The translations under genes and the position numbers were made by a program. Source: Pseudoalteromonas sp. S16_S37 (lineage in GTDB: Bacteria > Pseudomonadota > Gammaproteobacteria > Enterobacterales > Alteromonadaceae). Taken from it: a stretch of 64,000 bases of DNA. The stretch covers positions 62,001 to 126,000 of the forward strand of contig NZ_JAAUWV010000003.1 in assembly GCF_014694405.1 (NCBI RefSeq), written 5' to 3'. Under the pieces are notes generated by a model. The model had not been told where the DNA came from, ran no database searches, and saw nothing but the letters and a program-made list of their open reading frames with translations. Shown one piece after another: positions 32,928 to 41,568 of the stretch. Each line of letters opens with the position of its first letter. Within the stretch, counting starts at the first letter, position 1.

Positions 32928-35180
32928 CTATTTAATATCTACTTCTATGGTTGCGCCTTGATTGCTGCCATCACCTAGTACACTGATAAAGTACCAACCC
33001 GGCGCTAGGCCATCTAAACGAAGATATTCGTTGTTGCCATTTTGTTGTGAAGCAAACTCATGAAAGTGTCGCGTAGGCCAAAATTGACCGGTGAATACAT
33101 CACTATTACCAATCCCGTGCTGGGTACGTATCTCAATTTGGCTGTTGGGCTCAGTGACTTTGATATAAAAGTTAGCCTCGCCTGAGCCAACACACACGGG
33201 TTGTTCATCAAATAGCTGGCCGTACTGTACGCTTGGGGCGTGCAAACACTGGTTAGCAATAGGCTTAGGTTGCTCTGTGCCTTCACGCTGCGCACTGTCA
33301 AAACTCGCTGCAACCATCACTCCCTGATAGGGTTTAGCGTCAATTACACTTACATAGTGGGTGCCTTTGTTAACCGTAACACTCAGTACTTGTTCATTTT
33401 TTACAGTTTTTGAGCGTACTTTGGCATTGATTGGGTCGGCCCAATGATCTCTGTTGTAAAGTAATCGGGTAGTGGCTTGTGCATCACGCGTGCTGAAATA
33501 CAAAATGCTATTGTCGTGTTCAACTTGCACTTTAAAGCGCTGCATTCTGCCACTGATACAAGTGCCTTGATCAAGTTTGAGTGTATCGCCCGAGCTTGCG
33601 GTATCGCCATCTTTACAATTAGCGGGTAAGTACAGTGGTACACCCAGATCATTGATTGCTCTTAATTGCAGGCCATCAGGGTCGCCTTCTTCAGGTTGTG
33701 GTAACCATGCTTGCAAACAAGCTGCGTCTTTTACGCAAGGGTCGGTCAGTGCCTTCATAAAATTAACTATATCTGTAAGCTCTTGTTCATCAAGCCCTAA
33801 AGGAACCAGTACGGGGGCACCATCGGCAATTTCATCATCCACTATTTTAGCCGACTTTTCGGTGTTAATTTCCGCGTCGCTAAATAAGGCTTGGCAATCT
33901 GCTCTTTCTTTAAATTGCGCCTGTTCGCACCAGCGTTTGTTATCAAAGTAATCACGCAAGGTTGCACGATAATCGTTGTAGTGATCCATCACTTGCTCAA
34001 GGGTGTCGTAATTACCTGCATGTCCATAAGGGGCGGTTACTTCAATGTTGAGTAAAGTCCCCGAACGGAAGCTATAAATATCATCTACACTGCCATTGCG
34101 GTGCATGCGACCAAGGTCATTGGTTTGGGTGTCGCCAGCCCCAGTACCTGGACCAATTTGTGGAAATGCCAATCGATGATAGTTTGATACCTTGGTTTGC
34201 GTAAAGCTATCTGTGTTATGACAACCTATACATTGCGTGGGGATAAAGTCAGGCGGCGTGCCACCATCTGAAGGCGGAGGGGGTAAAAATAAATATAAGT
34301 ATGCGCCGCGTTTTTGCGACGCTGTGATCGCAGATTTATCGCCTCTAACATATCTAAACCATGGGTTATTGGTAAAATTCATCGACTTTTGGTAGGCGGC
34401 AATGGCTTTCATGATATTGCTGTAGGTAACCACTTCTTCAGCGTCATTGTTGCCATATACTTTTTCAAACAGTGCGCGCCAGTTATTTTTAAATAACTCA
34501 CCTTGTGCGCTGCCATAATCTCCAATGCGCGCAGCAAGGTGTGCTCGAACGGCCTCATTTGATTGCTCTGGCATAAAGTCAAAACCACGCATTTCGCCTT
34601 TGGTGATCACCGGAAAGCGAGACTGAGCGGCTAATAAACTGCTGCCTGCATTTGGGTCGGCCTCACCATAGGGCACATCAGGGGTGCTGATCCCTTTTTC
34701 TGGCGCGAGCCAGTCTAAAAACTCCACTCTGGCATCTCTAAACAAGCTACGCTTTTCGGTCCATACGTTAAAAAGAGTGGGGGAGTTGCGGGGTACATAA
34801 AACTGCCCTGTGATGGTTTCTCTACCTGGGCCGATAACATTGGCATCTTTTGCAAGCGTACCAACAGGCAAAGCCAGCGCATCACCCCCGCCTAAATACG
34901 GGTGATGGCAGCTGGCACATGCCACATCTTTGTTACCACTGAGTGCTTTAGAAAAAAACAGTAATTTGCCAAGCTTTACTTCGGGGTCATCCACAGCAGG
35001 AATATTCGCGCCTGTAGTGAGATCGCCGGTAAGTTCATGTTGTGCTATGAGTTGGGCGAGTTTCTCGTCCAGGTTTTCATTGTTGTTTGTTGTTTTGGCA
35101 GAAGCCTCAATAGCAAGCGCATGGTGTGTAAACACACATAGGCTTACAAGCAAAGCAATCCGTCTAGTTATTTTGATCAT
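32928..35180 (-). CDS. Diheme cytochrome c peroxidase-like exported protein
   Basis: 750 residues, much longer than the usual ~330-450. A signal peptide ends near HHALAIEAS. Two heme c sites are visible: CASCHH (~residue 90) and CIGCHN (~320), with KLGKLLFFSKALSGNKDVAC typical of the CcpA/MauG family. The C-terminal ~250 residues hold two domains resembling PPC (bacterial pre-peptidase C-terminal) folds, one ending GWYFISVLGDGSNQGATIEV. It probably reduces peroxide or oxidises a substrate at the periplasm or surface. AAGGAA precedes the ATG. The phospholipase-like gene is 376 bp upstream, same strand. Confidence 0.82.
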   Translation of the reverse strand: MIKITRRIALLVSLCVFTHHALAIEASAKTTNNNENLDEKLAQLIAQHELTGDLTTGANIPAVDDPEVKLGKLLFFSKALSGNKDVACASCHHPYLGGGDALALPVGTLAKDANVIGPGRETITGQFYVPRNSPTLFNVWTEKRSLFRDARVEFLDWLAPEKGISTPDVPYGEADPNAGSSLLAAQSRFPVITKGEMRGFDFMPEQSNEAVRAHLAARIGDYGSAQGELFKNNWRALFEKVYGNNDAEEVVTYSNIMKAIAAYQKSMNFTNNPWFRYVRGDKSAITASQKRGAYLYLFLPPPPSDGGTPPDFIPTQCIGCHNTDSFTQTKVSNYHRLAFPQIGPGTGAGDTQTNDLGRMHRNGSVDDIYSFRSGTLLNIEVTAPYGHAGNYDTLEQVMDHYNDYRATLRDYFDNKRWCEQAQFKERADCQALFSDAEINTEKSAKIVDDEIADGAPVLVPLGLDEQELTDIVNFMKALTDPCVKDAACLQAWLPQPEEGDPDGLQLRAINDLGVPLYLPANCKDGDTASSGDTLKLDQGTCISGRMQRFKVQVEHDNSILYFSTRDAQATTRLLYNRDHWADPINAKVRSKTVKNEQVLSVTVNKGTHYVSVIDAKPYQGVMVAASFDSAQREGTEQPKPIANQCLHAPSVQYGQLFDEQPVCVGSGEANFYIKVTEPNSQIEIRTQHGIGNSDVFTGQFWPTRHFHEFASQQNGNNEYLRLDGLAPGWYFISVLGDGSNQGATIEVDIK

Positions 35181-35519
35181 ATTAGTTTCCTTTGAAAGAG
35201 ATGACGCTCTGTAAATAAGTTACATTATTAACTTTTTGTTTGCAAAATATGAAATTAAGAATGTAATGAAAACAATATAGCGTGTTGTTTTTTATGTGGT
35301 TTTTGGTTTGATTGATTCAGGTTAACGCAATGGTTATCTGTAAGGTTAATTTTTGGTTAAATTCAGCCATGGTGGGGGCTACGAGGGACTAAGAGAGTAA
35401 CTATGGTTATTCACCAGCTGAAAACTAGGCATGCAGATTTGCTAAGGTGTTTGGCTTTTAAGTTGCTTGTTAGTTGTGAAGGTTGCAGGCAAGCGAGTGA
35501 AAGACAATCTAAATATAAA
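35181..35519. other. Intergenic region upstream of the peroxidase gene
   Basis: AT-rich stretch (notably 35220-35360) fit for the peroxidase promoter. An 86-codon plus-strand frame near 35403-35663 overlaps the phospholipase-like gene and has no family resemblance. Nothing else is visible. Confidence 0.4.
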
Positions 35520-35543
35520 GAGCCAGAGGCATCTCCTCTGACC
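35520..35543 (-). terminator. Terminator of the phospholipase-like gene
   Basis: CAGAGG (35524-35529) and CCTCTG (35535-35540), read on the minus strand, form a hairpin leading into TCTTTATATTT. It lies 15-35 bp beyond the minus-strand stop at 35557. Confidence 0.6.
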
Positions 35544-35556
35544 CTTAGGTTTAAGG

Positions 35557-37239
35557 TTACTCAACAATCCATTTGGCGGATGTGTTTTGTGGGTCGCCAT
35601 GACGATTTAAATAGATGTTGCCTTGTTCTTGCCAAAAGTATTGTTGCCAATGGGTGTTTTTAATATTCCACACTCCACCTTGATAAATCAGCTGATAAGC
35701 TGCTTGGCGTGGAGAGTTGACTAATTTGGCGTAGCCAGAAGAGCTGGCGCTGTAGCTAAAAAATAACTCGGGCTTGTGCTTACTTCTTAGGTAAAACGCA
35801 CCGTCTTGGGTTGGCACCTTGATAAACTCAAGGGCCTCCCCCTGTGCGGTAATTAACTTTGCGCCATCTTGCAAAGCACCATCAGACTTGACTGATTGGG
35901 CATTTAAAGCCGATTTAAACGTGACCGTTTGGCCTTTATCCGCTGGTTGCTTTGACGGTTGCCAGTCGCTAGGCGGTGTCTGCCAAGTTAGAGATTTCCA
36001 GCGCCAGTTATAGGGCATGCTCATGTGCGGATCGTATAAGTCTTCGTAGCCAGGTTCAGCTTCAATATTGTACAAGCACTGCCTGCGTTGCGCTTCAAGT
36101 TCTGCGACGCGTTGGGCTTGGTTAGTGGTGCCAACATTAAGCTCTAACATACATTCGGTGAGTGTTTTGCCCACACCGCTTTCATTTGGCGCCAGCACAT
36201 AGGTGTGATCACGATGTTGTTGATTATCATACCAGCTCAACATGGTTTGTTCGTCAAACGATAGCCAGTTATCGACTAAGCGCTGTGCTTCGGCACGAGC
36301 AACAGCCGCGCGTTCTTCTGGATGAGTCGCCATGGTGCGAATAAAGCCTGCCCATAAGTCTTTACTTGCTTCTAAGGCAACTAACGCAACGGGCTTCATG
36401 CTACTGACTTTATAGCTATCCCACCCCGACTCTAGACGCGTATTTGTTTTCCAGATCACATCACCGCTTGAGAAGTTAAGGATGTCTTTGGTGTCATGGC
36501 TATGTTGCTCTGCGCCTTCTGAGCACAAATAAGCTTTTACCTGCCAGACCTTTTCATAGTTGTCGGCGGGTAATCTCACAGTATGTTCAGGGCTGAACGA
36601 GTCTTGGAACAAGTGTACCGCGCGGCCAAATAAAAAGTAGTTGTGATCTACCTCAGCCAGCGCTGAATAGCCGCCGCCGTCCCATACTTTGATACGCTTA
36701 TTTTCAGCCATGGCAGCATCAACAAAATGCTGAATAAACCTTTGCTGGGCACGACGTGCAGCTTCAACACCGCCTTGGCCGCCAACGTCGTCGAAGCGTC
36801 GCATAAAGTGGTCTTGTTGCAAATCTGCGGGCTCTTGCGACACTGCACTAAAGCAATTTGGACCCGTTGGGTCGGTACTGGCATTGGTTACGTTAAATCC
36901 TGCAATATCAACCCAACGCTCACCAACAATCGCCGCATATACATTATCAAAACGGGGCTGATAACTTTTGTTGTTATTTAAATTGGCGGTAAATCTTGAG
37001 ATTTCATTATATGCCGCATTGAGGTTGGTGTTTTTTGCCAGACCTTGTTGCCAAGTTGGTCGAGGGTCGTTTGAGTCTGGGGGGATAATATGCTCAGCAT
37101 CGAGTAGTTCGAGCGCCGCAGTTCTGGTTAGCCACTCATGGCCCATGGGCATAATGCCGCTGCCACCAAGCTGGGTGAATGCGAGGCTACTTGTTGATGT
37201 AGTAATAGCCATTGCAAGGCAAAGAGATAGTTTTTTCAT
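35557..37239 (-). CDS. Exported zinc phospholipase C / S1-P1 nuclease-like protein
   Basis: 560 residues. The signal peptide (KLSLCLAMAITTSTSSLAF) is followed by GHEWLTRTAALELL. The metal motif AVHLFQDSFSPEHT fits H-x3-D-x5-H of zinc-dependent phospholipase C, with a later HDTKD in the position of the last His-x3-acid pair, and DHNYFLFGRA before it. A C-terminal ~130 residues (FYLRSKHKPELFFSY, WNIKNTHWQQYFW) look like a beta-trefoil binding domain. It probably hydrolyses phospholipids or other phosphodiesters outside the cell; substrate by inference. GGGAG precedes the ATG. Confidence 0.78.
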   Translation of the reverse strand: MKKLSLCLAMAITTSTSSLAFTQLGGSGIMPMGHEWLTRTAALELLDAEHIIPPDSNDPRPTWQQGLAKNTNLNAAYNEISRFTANLNNNKSYQPRFDNVYAAIVGERWVDIAGFNVTNASTDPTGPNCFSAVSQEPADLQQDHFMRRFDDVGGQGGVEAARRAQQRFIQHFVDAAMAENKRIKVWDGGGYSALAEVDHNYFLFGRAVHLFQDSFSPEHTVRLPADNYEKVWQVKAYLCSEGAEQHSHDTKDILNFSSGDVIWKTNTRLESGWDSYKVSSMKPVALVALEASKDLWAGFIRTMATHPEERAAVARAEAQRLVDNWLSFDEQTMLSWYDNQQHRDHTYVLAPNESGVGKTLTECMLELNVGTTNQAQRVAELEAQRRQCLYNIEAEPGYEDLYDPHMSMPYNWRWKSLTWQTPPSDWQPSKQPADKGQTVTFKSALNAQSVKSDGALQDGAKLITAQGEALEFIKVPTQDGAFYLRSKHKPELFFSYSASSSGYAKLVNSPRQAAYQLIYQGGVWNIKNTHWQQYFWQEQGNIYLNRHGDPQNTSAKWIVE

Positions 37240-37430
37240 GTGTACTCCCGTGTTAGTTATTTCTTTTATTGCAAATACAATCCGAGTATTTGCTCGAGAG
37301 GGACACTAATATAAATTAATTTTTATTACAAATTTTTTACTAAATCATGTTTTGTTTTACTTTTGTCACCATAATAAATCAATTGTACCCATAAAAACCT
37401 GCCGACAAGGGCCGTTACTGCCACCGCGGG

Positions 37431-38618
37431 CTATAGATAACTGAGTATCATATTGTTTGATTGACGCTTGAGTGCGGCGTATTGCTTACATGGCAAATAC
37501 AAAGCAGCGAGTAACAGTATCCATACAGTAAATGTTAAAACAAGGCTTGGTTCGTAGCTCGATGGTAGCTTAAACGATTCAAAAAACATGTTAATGGGTT
37601 GACCGTATTTAGCCCACGTATAAATAAGCGCCAGCCCATTGATGATAGGCACATGGATCACATAAAAAAATAACGGCACAGCGCCAAAGGTTTTAAGCCA
37701 TGCAATACGCAAGTACAAAGGGTGTGTAACTGTGAGCTTTTCAAGTTGCGCTAACAGGATAAGGCCTGGGCCTAACGTCATCAGCAAATATTGTAATGAT
37801 GGTGGGTATTTATGCGTATTTAAAAACGACATTAACGCGTTTATTCCTTGGTATTGCCCATCAAACTCACTGGGATCACCATAACTCCCAGTTGCTCGCA
37901 GTAATACAAACATCACCACAAAGCCAAGGCCTAAATTAGTAAGATACGTGATGCGTTTTTGTGGCGACCAGAGGTAGGTTTGTCCAATAACATAACCCAG
38001 CGCCATGAAACTAAACCACGGTATTAAAGGATATGCCACATAGATGCTGTAGTTCGAATTATTAAACTCTATAGCGCCTTGGGTGTGTAGCACATGCCAC
38101 AGCCAGTCAAATTGTGACAATTGCATCAAAATGTCGGCATCATTTAAGGCGTTATGTAAAAGTAAAACAGGTACGCAAAGAGCTAGTATCCATTTAGGTT
38201 TAAGATAAATGAGCACAGACAGTATGATCATGGACCAGCCAATAACCCAAATCACTTGCCATACAACGGTATTATAGCTGCCTTGCCAGCTTGGGGTTAT
38301 CACCAATATTTCTAGCAATACAAGCCACAGTCCGCGGGTAAAAAGAAAGTTTCTTAGCTGCGTTTTATCTTGCACTTTTTGCCCATATAAAAAAGCGCTA
38401 ACACCGGTTAAAAAAACAAAAAGTGGCGCGCAAAAATGGGTTATCCAACGGGTGAAAAACCATGTCCAGTGGCTAAGCTCAATATCTGTGGGCGAAAATG
38501 GTGTGACTCCCCAATAAGCTCGGGTATGGTCAAGCGCCATTAAAATAATAATAAGACCTCTTAAAATATCGATAGAAGATACCCTTGAAAGCGGTGCAGA
38601 GTGTGTTGAACTGGTCAT
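37431..38618 (-). CDS. DUF1624 (heparan-glucosaminide N-acetyltransferase-like) membrane protein
   Basis: 395 residues with about ten membrane helices. The opening SIDILRGLIIILMALDHTRA is the DUF1624/HGSNAT catalytic-domain signature with its His-containing DH; later WFSFMALGYVIGQTY and FFYVIHVPIINGLALIYTWA (separate segments). The family moves acetyl groups across membranes in lysosomal relatives; the bacterial substrate is unknown. Monocistronic by appearance. Confidence 0.82.
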   Translation of the reverse strand: MTSSTHSAPLSRVSSIDILRGLIIILMALDHTRAYWGVTPFSPTDIELSHWTWFFTRWITHFCAPLFVFLTGVSAFLYGQKVQDKTQLRNFLFTRGLWLVLLEILVITPSWQGSYNTVVWQVIWVIGWSMIILSVLIYLKPKWILALCVPVLLLHNALNDADILMQLSQFDWLWHVLHTQGAIEFNNSNYSIYVAYPLIPWFSFMALGYVIGQTYLWSPQKRITYLTNLGLGFVVMFVLLRATGSYGDPSEFDGQYQGINALMSFLNTHKYPPSLQYLLMTLGPGLILLAQLEKLTVTHPLYLRIAWLKTFGAVPLFFYVIHVPIINGLALIYTWAKYGQPINMFFESFKLPSSYEPSLVLTFTVWILLLAALYLPCKQYAALKRQSNNMILSYL

Positions 38619-38721
38619 CGTATTTATCTCGCTAGAATTCCTTTAGGCCACATAAGTGGCATCCATTGCTACTAGCTTAGATTTGAAATCTTGCTTTGTA
38701 AAATAAATGTTAACTCAAGGG

Positions 38722-39114
38722 CTAGTTCTGTACAATAAGCCAGTCGTATGCCTCATCTTCGCTAAAAAAACTTTTTATATTTAATGCATGTTTTTGCGCG
38801 AACACTTCAATCAAGTCACTTTTAAAATCGGCGGGGTTGACAATGCGAGCAATATAAAAATGATTGAAAAGTTCAGTTATGAGTTTAAGCACTTTTACCA
38901 CGTCGCTGCCGCTATAGTCTAAAGTCAGCTCGGTCACATTGAGCATGAGCTTGTTAATTTTTGCAGTTTTTGAGGTTTTTTCAATGGTTTGATACATATT
39001 TGTGATGTCGTTTTTGGAGCCTCGCCCTTGTGCAATAACCATCATATAACCAAGGTGATGAAATATATCGAGAGAATATGAAAATGGTTCGCTAGCTGAT
39101 GTGTTGGTCATCAT
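38722..39114 (-). CDS. Small STAS/SpoIIAA-like protein, function unknown
   Basis: 130 residues. Alternating pattern of strands and helices (MMVIAQGRGSKNDITNMYQT, KINKLMLNVTELTLDYSG, YIARIVNPADFKSDLIEVFA, FFSEDEAYDWL) fits the SpoIIAA-like alpha/beta fold found in many environmental bacteria. No catalytic residue is evident. Stands alone between the DUF1624 gene and the subtilase. Confidence 0.6.
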   Translation of the reverse strand: MMTNTSASEPFSYSLDIFHHLGYMMVIAQGRGSKNDITNMYQTIEKTSKTAKINKLMLNVTELTLDYSGSDVVKVLKLITELFNHFYIARIVNPADFKSDLIEVFAQKHALNIKSFFSEDEAYDWLIVQN

Positions 39115-39360
39115 TGCTCAAAGGTGAATCGCTGTTCTTAAGGTTTAGTCGATAGCAAAACAGCAAGCAAGTTTGGGTAATTCAAGAGGGCTTGATAATG
39201 AGTTGTTTTGTCAATTTTGGCAGGGGATTAGCTCATTGATTCTGCAATTTAGCGTTTTGCTGCTAGCTACATTAAATTACTTTTTATGTGAATTAGGTTA
39301 ATTTTATATTGCAATTTGGTTTTTGTTTGTTTAGTTTGTACCTTCATTGGGGATTGAATT

Positions 39361-39420
39361 GTGTAAACCTCGGTGTAAACCTCGGTGTAAACCTCGGTGT
39401 AAACCTCGGTATAAACCCCG
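39361..39420. repeat. Five tandem copies of a 12-bp repeat upstream of the subtilase
   Basis: GTGTAAACCTCG is repeated four times exactly (39361-39408), and a fifth copy, GTATAAACCCCG, differs at two positions (39409-39420). It lies 85 bp before the subtilase ATG in a 390-bp gap (39115-39505) with no other feature. In the subtilase frame it would read as repeated CKPR, but the upstream frame has only a TTG start and is unlikely to be translated. Confidence 0.85.
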
Positions 39421-39505
39421 TGTATGCAAAAATTCGCAAAGTCGCGTTTTTGCCTATCGCAAAGCGATAAATATCAACAGTAAAGGTCAACGTAGGATAA
39501 TAATA

Positions 39506-41488
39506 ATGAACCACAAATTTGCCTTAAGTGCGTTAGCAATCTCATTACTTGCAACCAGCAGCATGTCTGCAACAGCCAGTGATTCAAAAACATACATTGT
39601 AAAGCGCAATAACCTCAAAGCCGTTGCACAGTCTACTATGGCAGGCTCAGATAACTTACAAAGGGTATTACAGGATAATAAGTTAGAAACGTTATCGAAA
39701 ACATCTTCGGCTGAGGTGTCAACAATGACCCTTACCCAGCAGCAAGTTGACATGCTTAAGCGCTCAGGGCAGTTTGAGTATATCGAAGAAGACTTCGAAT
39801 ATGAGATGTTTGCCAGCACTCAGGTCAGCCCTTATGGTATTGCTCAGGTTCAGGCAAATTTGCTCGCTGATGCGAACGCCGATCTGTTGAAAGTTTGTAT
39901 TATTGACTCAGGCTACGACCTTGGTCATCCAGATTTACCACAAAACGCAACTGGTTTTGCCGATGCAGAAGTGGGTGTATGGTATCGCGATGGCTCAGGC
40001 CACGGTACGCACGTAGCGGGTACCATCGCCGCGGTTAATAATAGTGAAGGCGTGGTTGGGGTGTTACCCAGCGATAAAATTGCCATCCATGCGGTGCGCG
40101 TATTCGATGATAATGGTAAAAAAGGCTACAACTCTCGCATTGGCCGTGCCGTTGATAACTGCGTTGAAAATGGCGCGGACGTGATCAATATGAGCCTTGG
40201 TGGCGCGGGCAAAAGCCAGTATTTAGAGGAGCGTTTAAACGCGGCATACGACAAAGGCGTGCTGTTGATAGCGGCAGCGGGTAATGGTGGTGATAGTTCA
40301 CTGAGCTATCCGGCAAGCTATGACAGCGTGATGTCGGTTGCAAATATCGACGAGCAACGCCAGAAAAACGAGTCATCTCAATATAACGCGCAAGTTGAAA
40401 TTTCGGCTCCAGGGACTGAAATTTTGTCTACGGTGCCAAGAGGCACGGGTATTGTTGCCAGCATCAGTGGATTAGGTCAGGCTTTTGAGGCCTCAGGTAT
40501 GAGCCACTCAGTTGAAGGTAACGTAACTGCATCGCTGGTGGATTGCGAGCAAGGATTAGCGCAATGCACTGCACCTGCAAGCATTTGTTTAATTGAACGT
40601 GGCGGTGCGTCATTTGCTGACAAAGCAAAAAATTGTCAAGCGGGCGGTGGGGTTGCAGCGGTCATTTATAATAACGTTGCAACAAGCTTTTCAGGTACTT
40701 TAGGTGATGCAAATCATGGTGTGACTATTCCAGTATTAGGTATGTCTGGGGAAGCAGGCGCAACATTAAAAGGCTTGTTAGGACAACAAGTTAATGTGCA
40801 GCTTGAGGCCATTTCAGATTATGACAAAAAGTCGGGCACATCAATGGCAAGCCCTCATGTTGCTGGTGTTGCTGCATTGGTGTGGAGTCACCATACACAG
40901 TGTAGTAACGTTGAGATCCGCCAAGCACTTACTGCAACTGCAATCGATTTAGGTGATGCGGGACGCGACCACAAGTTTGGCTATGGCTTAGTGCAAGCGA
41001 AAGCGGCATCTGATTATTTAACCGCTAATGGTTGTGGCGGCAGCAAAAATCAGCTTCCACAAGCGGCGTTCTCGGTTTCGTGTGAGGCATTGAGTTGTCA
41101 ATTCGACGCAGGTACGAGCGTTGACCCTGATGGCCAAATTACCGCTTATGAGTGGCGAGTAAATGGTCAAGCTTACTCAGGCGCCGTTGCTACGCATGTA
41201 TTCTCACAAGCGGGCAGCTATCAAGTCTCTTTAACTGTGACTGATAATCTGTCGGCAACCGCTAGCACGGCGAAAACTATCACTGTTTCGGATGATAGTA
41301 CAGGTGGTGATTGCCAAGGCATTGCCCCTTGGTCAGCAACAAAAGTGTACTCATCACGCGGCACGTTAGTATCGTATCAAGGTAAAAAGTACAGTAGCAA
41401 CTGGTGGAATCTCAACAGAAACCCAGCGCAAAATTCTAATGTAGGCAACCGCTGGGCAGTATGGACTGATTTAGGTGCTTGTAACTAA
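39506..41488 (+). CDS. Secreted subtilisin-like serine protease with PA, PKD and CBM5/12-like modules
   Basis: 660 residues from ATG 39506 (AGGA upstream). Order: signal peptide (FALSALAISLLATSSMSATA), I9-like propeptide, S8 catalytic domain with D134 (CIIDSGYD), H166 (GHGTHVAGT) and S446 (GTSMASPHVAG), a PA domain inserted at about 325-440 (SICLIERGGASFADKAKNC), a PKD domain at ~515-600 (VDPDGQITAYEW) and a C-terminal chitin-binding-like module (PWSATKVYSSRGTLVSYQGK, WWNLNRNP). It is likely exported to degrade protein on particles or chitin. All triad residues are intact. Confidence 0.93.
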   Translation: MNHKFALSALAISLLATSSMSATASDSKTYIVKRNNLKAVAQSTMAGSDNLQRVLQDNKLETLSKTSSAEVSTMTLTQQQVDMLKRSGQFEYIEEDFEYEMFASTQVSPYGIAQVQANLLADANADLLKVCIIDSGYDLGHPDLPQNATGFADAEVGVWYRDGSGHGTHVAGTIAAVNNSEGVVGVLPSDKIAIHAVRVFDDNGKKGYNSRIGRAVDNCVENGADVINMSLGGAGKSQYLEERLNAAYDKGVLLIAAAGNGGDSSLSYPASYDSVMSVANIDEQRQKNESSQYNAQVEISAPGTEILSTVPRGTGIVASISGLGQAFEASGMSHSVEGNVTASLVDCEQGLAQCTAPASICLIERGGASFADKAKNCQAGGGVAAVIYNNVATSFSGTLGDANHGVTIPVLGMSGEAGATLKGLLGQQVNVQLEAISDYDKKSGTSMASPHVAGVAALVWSHHTQCSNVEIRQALTATAIDLGDAGRDHKFGYGLVQAKAASDYLTANGCGGSKNQLPQAAFSVSCEALSCQFDAGTSVDPDGQITAYEWRVNGQAYSGAVATHVFSQAGSYQVSLTVTDNLSATASTAKTITVSDDSTGGDCQGIAPWSATKVYSSRGTLVSYQGKKYSSNWWNLNRNPAQNSNVGNRWAVWTDLGACN

Positions 41489-41501
41489 TTAAAACATATA
41501 G

Positions 41502-41528
41502 AAAAGCCCGATTAAATCGGGCTTTTTT
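41502..41528 (+). terminator. Terminator of the subtilase gene
   Basis: GCCCGA (41506-41511) pairs with TCGGGC (41517-41522), flanked by AAAA and followed by TTTTTT. It is 14 bp past the stop codon. Confidence 0.9.
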
Positions 41529-41568
41529 GTGAGTGTAAAAGCACAGTTTATCACCTGCGGTTTTATTG

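Noticed and set aside
35403..35663. 86-codon plus-strand open frame
   Set aside because: Overlaps the strongly supported phospholipase-like gene on the other strand and has no motif.
39347..39505. N-terminal extension of the subtilase including the CKPR repeats
   Set aside because: It would start from a TTG without a ribosome-binding site and would place a basic Cys-rich stretch before a clear signal peptide; ATG 39506 has a good site.
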